Source: Sphaerolaimus hirsutus | Taxonomy: Eukaryota; Nematoda; Chromadorea; Monhysterida; Sphaerolaimidae | Length of the DNA stretch: 64,000 nt | Reading direction: 5' to 3' | Assembly (NCBI GenBank): GCA_964036195.1 | Contig: OZ038457.1 | Location: 4,498,635-4,562,634 of the forward strand | Part shown: positions 1-12,059 of the stretch, in pieces | How positions within the stretch are numbered: position 1 is the stretch's first letter | Layout of the letters: the number at the start of each line of letters is the position of its first letter | Position numbers and translations under genes: made by a program | Notes under the pieces: generated by a model | What the model was told of the DNA's origin: nothing | The model's input: only the letters and a program-made list of their open reading frames with translations | Databases searched by the model: none

Positions 1-8
1 ATAGGTAG

Positions 9-191
9 GCCACACGCGTACTAGTTGACGGCCGAAATTTCGGCAACTGATAAATCAGCTTTGCCTTTGATAGCATTTTATTTTACTGCAAAAAAGGTCC
101 GTTAACTGCTGTTGACGGAAATCAAAAATGATCCCATTCAAATGTGTTCGCCACACATAAATAAATTTCCGAAATTTCGGCCGTAAACTAG
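9..191. repeat. Small foldback, CTAGTT(G/T)AC family
   Basis: The 8-bp string ataggtag occurs at 1-8 and again at 192-199, so the intervening 183 bp look like an insertion with an 8-bp target duplication. Both ends carry CTAGTTGACGG or CTAGTTTACGG followed by the palindrome CCGAAATTTCGG in inverted orientation. It belongs with the CACACTAGT group seen at 6303, 10999, 18749 and 57494. Confidence 0.6.
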
Positions 192-199
192 ATAGGTAG

Positions 200-2340
200 T
201 GTGTAAAGCAGAGCTATTTACATCGAATAAAAAAACACCTTTTGCAGATAAATTGCAATAAATCGTCTTATCAGAAAAAAGTGTCGTCCCAATTAAATTT
301 CGCCCCTGGATTGCGTGCGAGGCATTCACGCGACGATACAATCTATATCCTAAGAAATATGATCCGGCCGACTAAAGCAAACATGTAAAAACACGGCCAT
401 AGCTCACAGATATGGGTATAGTGAACGGACGGGAATCTATACAATAAATGCTACCGTATTTTGATGAATAAGATTACATGAAAAAAATTTCTACACAATT
501 CACCCAAAGTGGAAGCAATGTGATCTGATGAGACATTTTTTCATGTCTGTTCGTTTATTCAGATGGGATATGGTAGATTTCATTCTAAGGTATACCGTCA
601 GTAGAATAGACTATACATCTTATCATCGTTCGGACGCATAGAACTTTGCTTATGGTTTAGACGCAGCCACTCGGTTTAATTTGATCCATACAGTCAGTTA
701 ATAAAAACGATGGAAATAAAATTGGAAAAATACAAGGATGTTGTTTTGAATTTAGAGATTTTATCGATTTTGGGTTTCACTTCACAGTTGCTGATTGTTC
801 TTTAAGGTAATGATTCGGTTATTCAAATGAAAAAATAACCACACAAAAAAAAAAAAAAATTAAGAATGAATATTTGCGCTGCCTCACTTTCGAATTTTTG
901 CCTGAATAATGGTCAAAAATTGAAAAATTCAACCAACAACCAAAAATTAATAAATTCATAAAAGCTTTTAATCAAATTGTCTATCATTGATACACCAACA
1001 GTTGAGGTGAAATGCGCCAAGACTGTGGCGGCACCTAAATTTAGCGCCATGACCATTTCACATCACCAGTCAAACAGCACATAGCAAAGCAGCAAAGAAA
1101 ACATGCCCTAACAAAATACAAACAGGTTATCCTATTACAGCCGCTACTAGATGAACAAAACCACACTGCCGACAAAAACTTGTCGGCTATTTTCAGACCA
1201 AAAGTTCTATTTTTGGGACGTGTTTACGATTTGCTGTATCAATGCTTTACTTCAGCTCATGGAAATGGTGTACATTTTTATATGGTGGCTTTCATTCCAA
1301 CTATTGCTGTGTAGTCTTACAACGCTTACAACGATGGAAAATATTTTTGAAGTTAATTTAAAAAAATTTTATGTAATAATTTTAAAATGATATTTGGTGG
1401 TCGAATTTCCGATATTTCTTTATTTAAAGAAAATGTGGTTTCCAAATATATTTTAAATAGAAATATATGAGTACTGTAATTTAATACTACAATGTTGTGG
1501 AAATGGATAAATTTTGCACATAAATCAGATCAGGTCAACTTAATTCATATCTTCAAGACGGTAAACAATAAATCCCACATAAATCCCATATGTTTACCTA
1601 AACGGTAAACAATAAATGTTCTTCAAAATAAACATGTGATGATGTGCAGTGTTCCTTCCCCCTTCTTCCCTGACAAAAATTCTTTTTTTTCACATATGAA
1701 TTTTTGAATTCTTCACTTTTCATTTAAAAATCACCTGTAATTTGGAGTTTATAAAACTGTACTGAGAAATACTCATGGGTAAAATACTAAAAACTGTACA
1801 AGTACCCATCTGTATGCTTTCATCATTACTGGGTATTTCTAAGTATTTCAGAAATTTCAAGGCATGAACACAAAAGCACAAAATTTACCATAATGCCTGC
1901 ATCCATACATGTGTATCTTCACATGTAGTTTTTTAGAATGCGCAAATAAAAACATGTAAAGAAGTACTTCCTTTAAAAAAAAATCATGCATCGTTGCAGT
2001 TTACCGGCATCATTTCAAAACAAACTTTTTGGTTGAATTTTTTAAGTTCTGCACAATTTCATACTTGCAAACACTCGCTTGCAAGTACCAAAAAATTACT
2101 TGATTTTACACTTAGATGACAAAGGTACCAATAAAAGTATGCGATTTCACACTCTCATGTAAAGTAAAAAGTATTTTACACTGTTTTACACAAGTACCGG
2201 GTAGAAAAAGTATTTTATCAGATATTTTATGAGCAGGGGTAAAATTCTAACAAGTATTTACCCGTACGCGTACTTTTGAAAAAGTTCGGTACTTATAACA
2301 CCTCTGATGTAATTCAGCAGATGTAAAAAAAACTTTAAAA
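200..2340. other. AT-rich non-coding stretch
   Basis: I see no exon with supportable splice sites and no long reading frame here. From about 2040 to 2306 the sequence repeats the word AAGTATTTTAC and ends in CACCTCTG, like the right end of a CAGAGGTG-type hAT element. I could not find the matching left end or a target duplication. Confidence 0.5.
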
Positions 2341-2368
2341 AATAAAATATTTTTCCATCATCGGCAGC

Positions 2369-2970
2369 TTGTTGGCATGTGGCGGGCGCACGCGCGGCGG
2401 CCTGGTGCGTGCAACCGGCCGTGGAAAGTTCAATTTCTCGCCCGTTGCACTTTCGGCCGCTGGAATTGGTATGCGCCCGCCCATTCAGCCAGACCAGGCG
2501 GCATGCCAATTTTCAGTTGACGTTTGGGAAGCGGTCAACTTAAATGCCAGGCTTGTACGCGGTTTACCTAGGTCACACCGACGGCTTAGTTACTGTCTAC
2601 AGTCGACAAAACGTTCAAACACCGTTCATTTCCGTCAACTAAAAACACGTTCCAAGCCCGTTTTTCAGTTGACCGCCGCCCGACCGTCAACTCAACAAAC
2701 AGTCAGCTCAGCGGCCGGGTGCCGCCCAGCGGGCACAGATAGATGAATGGAACCTGGAAGCGGGGCGGCGGCACGCGCGCGGGCAATCATTCCAGGGGCG
2801 GCGCGGCGGGGGAGGGGAAAGTTCCGCCCAGTTGACGTGACGTCGCGGCGGCAGCCGCCCCAGTTGGGAGGGCGGCGGCGAGTTGGAAGTCTCGCGGCAG
2901 CGTGATGTAATCAAAGCGCCGTTCGGATAGGGAATGGGTGCTATTGGCGGCCCGGGGTGAAACATGTAAC
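2369..2970. other. CpG-rich block with repeated GTCAAC
   Basis: This block is strongly GC- and CpG-rich compared with its neighbours. The word GTCAACT and its complement AGTTGAC recur many times between 2513 and 2880. Overlapping frames are open on both strands only because stop codons are rare in such sequence, so I do not call a protein. It could be a promoter-associated CpG block or a GC-rich word-repeat element; nothing in the sequence decides. Confidence 0.4.
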
Positions 2971-2996
2971 ACATAAACACATGCGCTGCGGTTCTA

Positions 2997-3560
2997 CAGG
3001 GTGCGGCAATTTAGACGGACCCCATAAAGTTTTGAATAACTTGTCACTGGGTAGTCGGATTAACGTCAAATTTTAGGTCAACATTAACAACTAAATAGGA
3101 AAGGAGCCCTGAAAATATGGCTGCGATAGCTCCACTCGTTCTCATGTTATTCATGCGAACGAGTAATTGTCACTTTTCCACCACCTTGTGATATCGTTCA
3201 AACAGGATTGACTTCTCGGGACCGGGATCGGGATCGGATTGTTTTTTTTCTGTTTTTTTTTCTTCTGATTTTCTTTTCGCAGCTGCATGCCTAAATGCGT
3301 GCACGCCCGCCACCAATTCGCTATGCTCATAAGGAAATCGGCGGGTGCTTGTGTAATTGGTCGTAAAGCTAGGTGGTGGAAAAGTGACGATTACACGTTT
3401 CCATTAATAATTTGAGAACGAGTGGAGCTATCGCAGCCATATTTTCAGGGCTCCTTTCCTACATAGTTGTTAATGTTGACCTAAAATTTGACCTTAATCC
3501 GACTACCCAGTGACAAGTTTTTCAAAACTCTATGGGGTCCGTCCAAATTGCCGCACCCTG
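2997..3560. mobile_element. Palindromic MITE, TA target, CAGGGTGCGG ends
   Basis: The element starts CAGGGTGCGGCAATTT and ends with its complement, and each end is bordered by TA (2995-2996 and 3561-3562). The two arms pair for over 200 bp around a centre near 3270. TA duplication and CAGGGTG ends are typical of Tc1/mariner-related non-autonomous elements. No transposase frame is present. Confidence 0.8.
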
Positions 3561-3759
3561 TATTTTGGTCTCTGGTTGGACGTGGCGGCAAATGAATGAG
3601 CTGCGCTCGGTGAATGGAGGGCGCAATGTAGAGGGCTTCTTATCACCTGGTACATGGGCTGGTTGGCCAGTTTGTTGAATGCTGCAAATTGGGATGATGG
3701 GTGATAAAATGCGCCCTTTTTGGGCGTGGTTTTAGGGGCCGTTTTATCATACTTACTTA

Positions 3760-4470
3760 CGTATACTCGGCGAACCGCAAAGTGTGTGCCCAAAATTACT
3801 TATTTCTTAGTCGATAACGCGCTAGCTCGATACTTGAAGAGCTTCATTTGATAAGTGCGTATATCCACATATCCACACATCGTTTTTCCACAATGGTAGG
3901 AGTCTGCGCAAAGTATGCTCTCGGTATACTCGATTTTGTATAGGAATGACTTCCTGCTGACTTTTCAGGACAAACCCGAGCACATGGGCACTTTTGGAAA
4001 TGATACTTTTTTTGGAGATTTGCTCTTAATTTGAAGATAAAACTGCAGTCGCAGTGGTCTGAGATGGACATAAGAACCTTCAATGTAAAAAGTCCATTTT
4101 CATGGTGGATTTGTGCATTTTTGATGTGAAAATCATGTATCAATAGATCTCAAAAACGACAAGGGTCATAACACTATTTTTTTCTAAAATGGGCAAAACT
4201 ACATGTGAATTCCACGCTTAACTCGATTTTTCTGGATATGGCACTCCTGCAATTTAATAATAATAATGGAACTCTTCACCTATGCATACACTTTCACAAA
4301 AAGAAAATATGTTTAAAAGAAAAATGGCAGATCCGAGTACAACCAACCTATTTATCGTGCTTGACTTCTTTTTGGAACAATTTCCAATGTATACTTGATG
4401 ACGTCATTATTATGGAGTGCCCCGTTCAGAAAAATGCATGGGTCAGTGTTACTTATGCCCACTGTGAGGA
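3760..4470. repeat. Degenerate ATACTCGGCG repeat
   Basis: The left part (GTATACTCGGCG followed by an ATCGCAAAGT-like stretch) matches 9779-9850. The right part (GATGACGTCA then GGAGTG and a GCATGGGTC-like end) matches 9979-10045. It appears to be an old copy of that family. The short frames inside lack any recognisable motif. Confidence 0.4.
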
Positions 4471-4552
4471 GTTATAACCTAAAACACAAATTTTAAAGGT
4501 GATCTTATTTAAATGACTTCAGTTTATTCGGGGCCATGTTTGGGTCGGAATA

Positions 4553-4853
4553 AATTCCAACGCACAACACAATTGTGTCGCGCAGTTTTTGCGCGACACA
4601 ATTTTGTCGCGCAGGTAGTGATAGGATGGCGCCGTGGCGCTCGCCATTTAAGGGCGCCAGGGTGTTGTGCCATGGCACCACTTGTGCACGACACACATTT
4701 TGTTGCGCAGTTTTTTGCGCAACAAAAGTTTGTTGTGCAGGAGACAACGCTGGTGATGGAACACCGCAATAACCTCAAATGGTGCCAGCACTGTGGTGTC
4801 ATTCCATCACTACCTGCGCGACAAACTTGTGTTGTGCGTTGGAAATTCCGGTG
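4553..4853. repeat. Chimeric foldback built of TGTCGCGCA and GGCGCC words
   Basis: The outer arms are CCAACGCACAACAC and its complement. Next inside are repeated TGTCGCGCA words on both strands, then a core with TAGTGAT and CCATCACTA ends and GGCGCC words like the element at 24195. The 8 bases flanking the core are reverse complements of each other rather than a direct duplication. The core therefore looks like part of one palindrome, not a clean insertion. Confidence 0.55.
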
Positions 4854-4984
4854 AGCCGCCATGTTTCCGTCTCACAGTAGAAATGAATGTTTCATTAATT
4901 AAGGTGAAAATGTTTTATTTGGCGCCAGTAAAAACAAAATGAATTTCCAAATTATTCGGTCCCGTGAGGATGTATAATTGAGGC

Positions 4985-5305
4985 CTCCAATTCTATAAGT
5001 CGACAAGTCCAAAATATGAAAATTTCGAGTTAGGCCCAGAAACGTCATCTGGGACTACCCCCGCACAATTTTCATAATTTTCCATAAATTTTTTGACCTC
5101 GCATGACCATTTGGCATAGTGCCAAATTTGACATTTTTGGGAAAAAATGAAAAAATTTGGGCAAGAAGTCGACCAGTCCACTTAGTTTTAGTCTAAAAGT
5201 CGACAAGTCCATCCTCCGTATCCTTTTTTGTTGGGAAAAAAGCAAGATACCTGTTATGTCCACATTGGACACTGACTTCTAAAAGTCGACAAGTCCAGAA
5301 ATTGC
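4985..5305. repeat. Fragment of GTCGACAAGTCC element
   Basis: It contains the words AAAGTCGACAAGTCCA and GACTAAAACTAAGTGG, matching the arms of the larger copies at 16532-17860 and 36163-37220. Only one end is recognisable here. Confidence 0.55.
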
Positions 5306-6302
5306 CCATAAAGCAGCCTCGGTCTCCCCAGGAACAAAAATGTTCTCGGTTTCTCAAAAAAAGAACAAAAGGGTTCGAGTCACTCCTGGCTGCTTTCAGG
5401 TCGAATAAAACACCAAGAAAATTGAACCAGACATTATTTTTTATTCCCCTAATTATACTTCTGTAAAAGTAAAAAAAAATAGCCACAAAATGGTAGGTAG
5501 TAAAAAGTTGAAAACTAAGCAACGTGAGTCGTAAACATATTTACATACCGTAATCGCGCGAACATGGACGAATTTCTTTGACAAACTCGTACCTAGTAAT
5601 TGATTAACTAATTGTTCCTAGTAAAATTCAACTGTTGTGTTACCGTATTTCCTAGATCAAAACGGCCACTTGAATTAACCCGCCTCCTTGAACTTGAAAT
5701 ACCCCCCCCCCCCCTCTTTGAAATACGCAATTGCGTAGATCACGCAAATGCATGTTGTGGAATGTAATCACATAGAAACGTAACATCTGGCACACAGTAG
5801 TAAAGCTAGACCCGGAGTAGTGTGCAACTTTACGTTTTCCGAAGGTAAATTTTTTTCCACCAAATTTTTTGCAATTTTCTTCTTTTTCCAGCAAAATTTC
5901 CACCATTTTTCCATTTCCAGCAATTTTTTGCAATTTTTTCGTTTCCATGCATATTTTGCTTTTCGTTTTCCATTTTTCCATTTCATTTCTCTGTTTTCCA
6001 GCAAGTGCAAAACATCTTTCGTTTCCGGTTTAAGGCAGTTGCAAGCAAAATTCCTGTTACCGTTTTTGGTAGAAAATTTTTTTCGACAACCTAACCCGAA
6101 CTTTGCTGCTGGGTTTGATTCATTCATTGAACACAAATGGTTTCAAATTGAACACAAATACCTAGAGTAAAAACTTTGTTCGAATTTCTTCACATCTGAG
6201 TATGTTAATGTAATGGACTGGTCATGGACTTTATTATAATCCTTGTAAAATAGTATAATAACCCCCTCTCAAATCTTGCTGGCGAAACGTTAATCTATTC
6301 GG
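5306..6302. other. Non-coding, partial TA-MITE end and GAAAAATTGC words
   Basis: A CCGTATTTCC end flanked by TA begins at 5643 and leads into a run of C at about 5700, as in the CCGTATT elements; no right end is clear. From 5820 to 6060 TTTTTCCAGCAA-like words repeat, similar in style to the other word elements but without clear ends. I see no gene. Confidence 0.4.
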
Positions 6303-6481
6303 TGTTATAGTTGACACATGTGTGTCAACTGATCTGTGTCAACTGAAATTTCAGCTTCACTTGTCCTAGAGCGATCTTCCAATGTGCATGCGGCAATGTT
6401 GAAGAATAAATAAATACATATTACGGCGAGTCCATTGGAAGATGGCTGTGCGACACGTGAAGCCGAAATCTGAGTTGACAC

Positions 6482-7831
6482 CAGAGTTGCGAAAGCGTAT
6501 TTACGCTTACCCGAAATACCCGGGTAAATGGGTATTTATACTTACGCTTACGCTTACGCTTTCATAAAATACCCGTACGCTTTATTGCGCTTTCCCGGCC
6601 GAATTACCCGGGTACTAAAAGCGTAAAAAAGCTGTTTACACAGTACGGTTTTACGCGTTTGAAAAAGTACCAAAAATACTGCGTACCAAAAAAAGTGACT
6701 GCGTGTGTGCAATAATGCACTGGAAAAAGCGGAAATGCCTCTGCCTTAGTGAACCTTGCCTGAGGCAATGACTAAGTGTTTCTGCCGATGAATCGCCAAT
6801 GAATTGAATGAATCTGAGGGCAGACAACCAAACAGAGTTGCAAAAACGTATTTACGTTTACCCGTAATACCCGGTTATTTGGGTATTTATACTTACGTTT
6901 ACGTTTACGTTTTCATAAAATACCGTTACGTTTTGTTACGTTTTCCTGACCTAAATACCCGGGTACCAGAGAAAACGTAAAAAAACGTTGTGAGACGCAA
7001 AAATTTTCGGCAAAATGCAACTTCTGCCATAAATTTCCGACAACTTAATGTCCGATTAAAAATTTTCCGCACACTTTTCCTCCACAGAAGCCGTTTTTTC
7101 AAAATAGGTATATTCAATATTCAAATTATTCTATGGTTCGACCCCACCTGCAGTGCTAATGTATGTATTACTTCCCAAACACGAATTGTGCCAAATGCGT
7201 TAAAAAAGTCAGCGGATGCTGTTATTTTGTGGCTTTTGTGGATTAATTTTGTGCTATTTGAAAATCAAATGTTGTAAGAACTCTATGAATTGCCATAATA
7301 TAATTTTTTTGTGACATAACACTTGGGAAATCATTGGCAGAACGTGACAAATTGTTTGAAAAACTGGCAAAAAAATAGAAGGGCAGCTTCCAAAAGACGG
7401 CATCTCCATAATAGAAAGTTGGTGACAAATAGAAGGGCACCCTTCTATTAGATGAAATACGGTAATAATGTTTTTACGTTTACGTTTTATTTAACGTTTT
7501 CCCAGGTATTTTAAAAATACCTTACGTTTTAGTATTTATACTTTCATTTTGGAAAAGGTATTTACGTTTACGTTTACGTTTTCCAAAAATACCAGTATTT
7601 GACCAACTCTGCAACCAAATGGGCGTCAAAAAAAATTAGCTGGGAGCTTGATTTTGTAAGAATCCTCTGAACAAAGACTCTGTTAAAAAAAATGTACGCT
7701 TACACTTTTTTTACGCTTTCCCAGGTATTTTAAAAATACCTTACGCTTTGAGTATCCATACTCAAAATTTGGAAAGTGTATTTACGCTTACGCTTACGCT
7801 TTCCAAAAATACCGGTATTTTAACAACTCTG
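6482..7831. mobile_element. hAT-type MITE, CAGAGTTG ends, word CTTACG
   Basis: The ends are CAGAGTTG and CAACTCTG, flanked by the exact 8-mer gttgacac (6474-6481 and 7832-7839). The terminal 350 bp and 210 bp repeat CTTACG/CGTAAG, as in ACGCTTACGCTTACGC. The ends fit the YARNG pattern of hAT transposons. A sister element with a different word is inserted at 6833-7611. No transposase is encoded. Confidence 0.85.
6833..7611. mobile_element. hAT-type MITE, CAGAGTTG ends, word TTTACG
   Basis: It is nested inside 6482-7831, with the exact 8-bp duplication caaccaaa at 6825-6832 and 7612-7619. The framework matches the host element closely (GTATTT, TACCCG, GGGTATTTATAC in the same order), but the repeated word is TTTACG throughout instead of CTTACG. 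A decayed CCGTTCTATT/AATACGGTA end lies inside near 7370-7462. Confidence 0.87.
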
Positions 7832-7888
7832 GTTGACACAGACCAGTCGACGCACATGTGTCAACTAGTGTATGGGGCGCCTATTCGG

Positions 7889-8245
7889 AGAAATACCGTA
7901 GGCACTTTTTGCTTCCAAATCCTTTATGGGTGTGGCGGAATCGAATAAAGAAAAATTTTACAAAAATAATTGCAACCACATGGACATAAATTGAATACCT
8001 AAATACTATAGTGCAGTAGAATGGTTGAAGATACATGGAGTAAACTTGAATATTTGCGAAATGTGGCACAACATTGCAGGGTGAATTTTATCAATGTGAG
8101 CTAAGTGTCAAATGTCACCTATAGTATATGGTGCAGCGAAAAAGCCATAAATACATAGAACAAGCCATAAATTTTGGTAGGTGAAAACACAAAGAAAAGT
8201 TTCCACAAAAGCTTTATTATTTACTTATGTAATTACCTAGCTATG
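7889..8245. other. Short non-coding spacer
   Basis: Nothing beyond AT-rich sequence is visible between the 7880 element boundary and the TA-flanked element at 8248. Confidence 0.5.
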
Positions 8246-8247
8246 TA

Positions 8248-8762
8248 CCGTATTTCCTCGAAATACCCCCCCCCCCCTCGAAAAACCCCACCTCAAAATA
8301 CCCCCCCTCAAAATGGACACTATGAACTTATAAACCCCCCCCTCGAAATACCCCCCCCCTCGAAATACCCCCCCCCTCAAAATGGACACTATAAACTTAT
8401 AAACCCCCCCTCGAAATACCCCCCCCCCCCAATTTAGTGTATAGAGAACGTAAATGACAAAGGCTGCGGTTTGTCATCCCGGCAATGCAGAACACACGTT
8501 AAAAACGATGACTCTGTTATGTGAGAACAGTGTTTGTACATCTACACACTTATAAATGTCTTTAGAGTCTTATAAATGGCGATTTTTGTTGCATTTTTCG
8601 ACGTCTGCGTACGTTTCAGACGGCATTTTAGTACTGGGATTTCAAAAAATTTCTGGCGAAATAATAACCCCCCCCCTCGAAATACCCCCCCTCGTTTAAC
8701 CCCCCCTCAAACTTCTCACTCTGAAAAAATAAACCACCCGGGGGTATTTCGAGGAAATACGG
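8248..8762. mobile_element. TA-flanked MITE with C-runs, CCGTATTTCC ends
   Basis: It begins CCGTATTTCCTCGAAATA and ends TATTTCGAGGAAATACGG, with TA on both sides (8246-8247 and 8763-8764). Next to each end are repeated blocks of CCCCC(C)TCGAAATA. This is the cleanest full copy of a family found at least ten times in the window. TA duplication suggests the Tc1/mariner superfamily. It carries no transposase. Confidence 0.85.
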
Positions 8763-8764
8763 TA

Positions 8765-9092
8765 TGTAGGTAATTCGGCACATTGAATAAATAAAAACAT
8801 TTAGGTATATGTAAGAAATTTATACAGGTATCCTAAAAAAATAAAAAATAAAAAACTTATGGAAGTGCACTGCTTCATCAATCATGATTAAACCTGTTTG
8901 ATCTTCAATAATACCATAGGTAATCTTCACTCGAAATAAATACCTCGCATAAGGGACAGTGCCAGGGCACCGGCGAAAAATGACAAGTCAGGTAAAAGTT
9001 GTCAGATGTCATATTTCTCGTCTTGTCGTCGTAGTTGATTGAACTTAGCGAGTTTTGAGGGGGTGGGTGAGGCGTGTGTATGTGTATCGCTC
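8765..9092. other. Non-coding spacer
   Basis: AT-rich sequence without an exon or repeat end that I can support. Confidence 0.45.
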
Positions 9093-9343
9093 GTATACTC
9101 GGCGTACATGATACTCTGCCCTCGCACTGATTTATGTCTCGTGTTGGAAGCGTGCCAATGGTATTCAAATCATTCGATTTACGTAAAAAGATGGAAAAAT
9201 TCATCGATGTGAATATATTAATGAACAACATTATAACAACAATCAATTTTGTCATTTTTTTCCGAAACTCGCACGCGTTAACCATCATTGGCAGACTTCC
9301 AGCGGGAACCACGCGTGCAAGGTGTTAAGTAACCGGAGTATAC
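9093..9343. repeat. Palindromic MITE, GTATACTC ends (copy 1)
   Basis: The arms read GTATACTCGGCG...GATACTCTGCCCTCG at the left and ACGCGTGCAAGG...GGAGTATAC at the right, and the middle pairs around CATTGG/CCAATG. Related copies lie at 11791, 28893 and 52142. Confidence 0.7.
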
Positions 9344-9778
9344 CTATATTCTATGTATTTTATTTAGTACATCTTTTTATCAAATTCGATGAAAATGGTC
9401 CACTTTCATTCATAGACACGTTTTTTACGATGTTTCTGCTCAACATCACATGGAGCGACAGCCCCGGCATCATAGTCTAGAGCAATGGTTTTACGAGAGT
9501 TTTATATTTTGTTATGATGATGTCTTTCGAATTTATCAGCTATTTATAATCCCCTCGCTTTTACACTATATGGAGTGGACGCATGTTGCACGTTGGCGGT
9601 GTGCCAACAATCAGAAATGCACGTGCTCGTGCATCGTGCATGTTCTTAATTAAAAATTGTCGTTGTTAGAAGATTCTACATTCATGTTTGAACAGCAATG
9701 AATGTCATGATTCAACGTTACACAGCGTTGCACGCTGCTAACAAAAGGTATATATCTATAACATAGTGCATTTTATGT
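9344..9778. other. Non-coding spacer
   Basis: No recognisable exon. The short word GCACGTGCTCGTGCATCGTGCATG near 9620 (seen here as repeats of CGTGCA) is the only patterned sequence. Confidence 0.4.
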
Positions 9779-10482
9779 TATACTCGGCGGATCGCAAAGT
9801 ATGCGCCCAAAATGATTTATGTCTTGGTTGATAATGCGCGAGCAGGATACTTATGTATTCACATTCCCCAAAAAAAAAATATTTCAAAAAGAAAAGGCGG
9901 AGTCATGTACAAACAAGTGTCGAATGTTGTTTTCCTCAAATGTTTTTCCTTTTTTGCTGGAACAATTTTCATTTTTTAACGATGACGTCACGATGGAGTG
10001 TTTCCTTCAGAAAATTGCATAGCGTGCGGTCCGTCGAGTATACTAGAGTTTACAAATACCAAAAACAAATACCCTTACAAATATTCATCCGTTATTAACC
10101 GAAATTTCGAAAAATTGAATTTGAAATTGAATCTTTTTCGAGCGCATTTGAGTTATCAGAAGGAGATAAAAATCACTCATACCGGTAAATACAAATGCGT
10201 TCAAAACTGATCTCCTTAAAATATGAGTTTTTGAAATTGTTTTGAAAATTCAATAGACCAGTTCAAACGGAAGAAAATTTTCTACAGTATTTAGGGTTGG
10301 CCCCAGCCTTCAAATCTTCATACACTTAGCGGAGTTATTTATCATTACGGATTAACGGATTTGGCACTGTGTGGATACAGACTTTATCTCTGACAATGCT
10401 GGCATTTTAAGTGGTTTACTCTGCGGACCACACGCTATGCATTTTTTTCAAAGAAACACCCTAGCATGACGTCATCGTTAAC
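9779..10482. repeat. ATACTCGGCGGATCGC repeat with inverted inner arms
   Basis: It starts TATACTCGGCGGATCGC. The block CGATGACGTCACGATGGA...GCATAGCGTGCGGTCC at 9979-10035 recurs inverted at about 10424-10482. A related right end occurs near 18125-18200. No coding content is convincing. Confidence 0.5.
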
Positions 10483-10998
10483 AAATTTTAAATGTTCAAA
10501 AAAACAAAAACGCGAATTTTCTTTGTGCAGGACTGCGACTGTGACTTTTTGTAATATCTTTGATCTAGATCAGTGCACGATGTTTCTAAAAGGTTATACA
10601 GTGTGATTAAAGTCAAAGCTGAAAATGTATGAAAATTGGGAAATATTGAATGGCGGTTCTGTACGGTAAATATATCACATACATCGTTTATTCACATTTG
10701 AAGATGTAAAAATGGGATATATGATACACAATTGTAAAACAATATAGGTACCTAGGTATTCAAAATAAATACATACTAAAACACCTAAATATTCAACTTA
10801 AAGGTATTTAGGGAAACATCCACTTTTTGAGGACAGTGCCCAAAACAAAGAGGATTTTTAAATAAGACTATTGTCTTTCGTACAAAAAGCTCCCGGGGAA
10901 CCGAAGCACCCACATGCTTCCAACCGGACAATTTAAGCGGCCAGTAACTGCACTTAGTGATGGAATGGCACCACGTTTCTGGACAGCGCCATAGGGCC
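10483..10998. other. Non-coding spacer
   Basis: The frame on the minus strand from 11015 to 10785 lacks motifs and has no splice context. I do not call a gene. Confidence 0.45.
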
Positions 10999-11790
10999 CA
11001 CACACTAGTTGACAAATTCGTGTCAACTGAATGTCAACTAAATTTTGGTTGAGTAAATTATATACTTCAACTTGTTATAGAGCATACCTAGTTTAATTGT
11101 AGATGGTGACACTTAATTTTCAGTGTTTGTGTTAAGTGTGATACTCAAAAATTGTGTTAAACTCGGCAGACATGAAACGAATCAGCTTTCCTTCTTTTAT
11201 GTACGAGTAAGATATGTCTCAAATTCGAATTTGAACGGACGGATTCCGTTTGATTCAGAGTTTATTTAAACCGATTGAACTTTTAAATGTGAAAAATAAA
11301 TGGATAAAGCACGGATATAAAAATACACAGTCGGAAAGCTAGATATCGCGCTCAAACAGTGCTAAAGAATTCCTCAAAAAAACGAATGTGATAGATATCC
11401 GGTATGTTAACTTGGCACGCGTCGGGTAACGTATTTTACGAATGAGGTAAAAAACGCAGGATTTACGCTTGCGTTACTCATTACGTCTGTGGAATCCAAT
11501 TATGCGACTGGAAATGATCGCAAATGTGTTAACTATTGTACTTGTGATCATTTCCGATCGATTTATTGCATTCCGCAGCGATAATCAGTGATGCGAACAT
11601 GAAACCTGCGTTTTTCGCTCTCATTTGTCTGAAACGCAGAGCGACTTGGACGTGGGCCAAATTCACATGTGACCCTATCGTTGATTTATACCGCACTCGT
11701 ACAAAAATTCCTTAGACCATTGACTTCTATAATGTCCGCCGAGTTTATTTAGTTGACATTCAGTTGACACCAATTTTGATGTCAACAAGT
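10999..11790. repeat. CACACTAGTTGAC element
   Basis: The left end is CACACTAGTTGACAAATT with further GTCAACT words. The right end repeats AGTTGACATTCAGTTGACAC and finishes in GTCAACAAGTGT. It is the same family as the elements at 6303 and 18966. The right boundary coincides with the start of the palindrome at 11791. Confidence 0.6.
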
Positions 11791-12028
11791 GTATACTCCG
11801 GTTACTTTACACCTTGCACGCGTGGTTTTCGCTGGAAGTGCGCCAATGATGGTTAACGCGTGCGAGTTTCATAAAAAGATGAAAAAATGATTGTTGTTAT
11901 ACTGTTATTTATTAATATATTCACATCGATGAATTTTTTTCATCTTTTTACGGAAATCGCATGATTTGATAATCATTGGCACGCTTCCAACACGAGACAT
12001 AAATCAGTGCGAGGGCAGAGTATCAAGT
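11791..12028. repeat. Palindromic MITE, GTATACTC ends (copy 2)
   Basis: It is an inverted copy of 9093-9343: GTATACTCCGGTTACTTTACA at the left and GAGGGCAGAGTATCA at the right, with the same internal CCAATGATG/CATTGGCACG arms. Confidence 0.7.
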
Positions 12029-12059
12029 CCGTTACGTACTCCCATATAGGTACACATTG

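Larger units (their letters stand above)
6303..7880. mobile_element. GTTGACAC word element with 8-bp duplication
   Basis: The 8-mer ctattcgg lies at 6295-6302 and again at 7881-7888. The right end reads CAACTAGTGTATGGGGCGC, and both ends repeat the words GTTGACAC and TGTGTCAAC. The hAT-like element at 6482-7831 was inserted into one of these GTTGACAC words. Confidence 0.65.

Noticed and set aside
4618-4828. Independent TAGTGAT element nested in 4553-4853
   Set aside because: The flanking 8-mers are reverse complements, not direct repeats, so there is no target duplication; it is better read as the core of one palindrome.
6833-7611. Telomere-like repeats (TTTACG, AAACGT)
   Set aside because: The words are interrupted, occur in both orientations and are bounded by inverted repeats with a target duplication, so they are not interstitial telomere.
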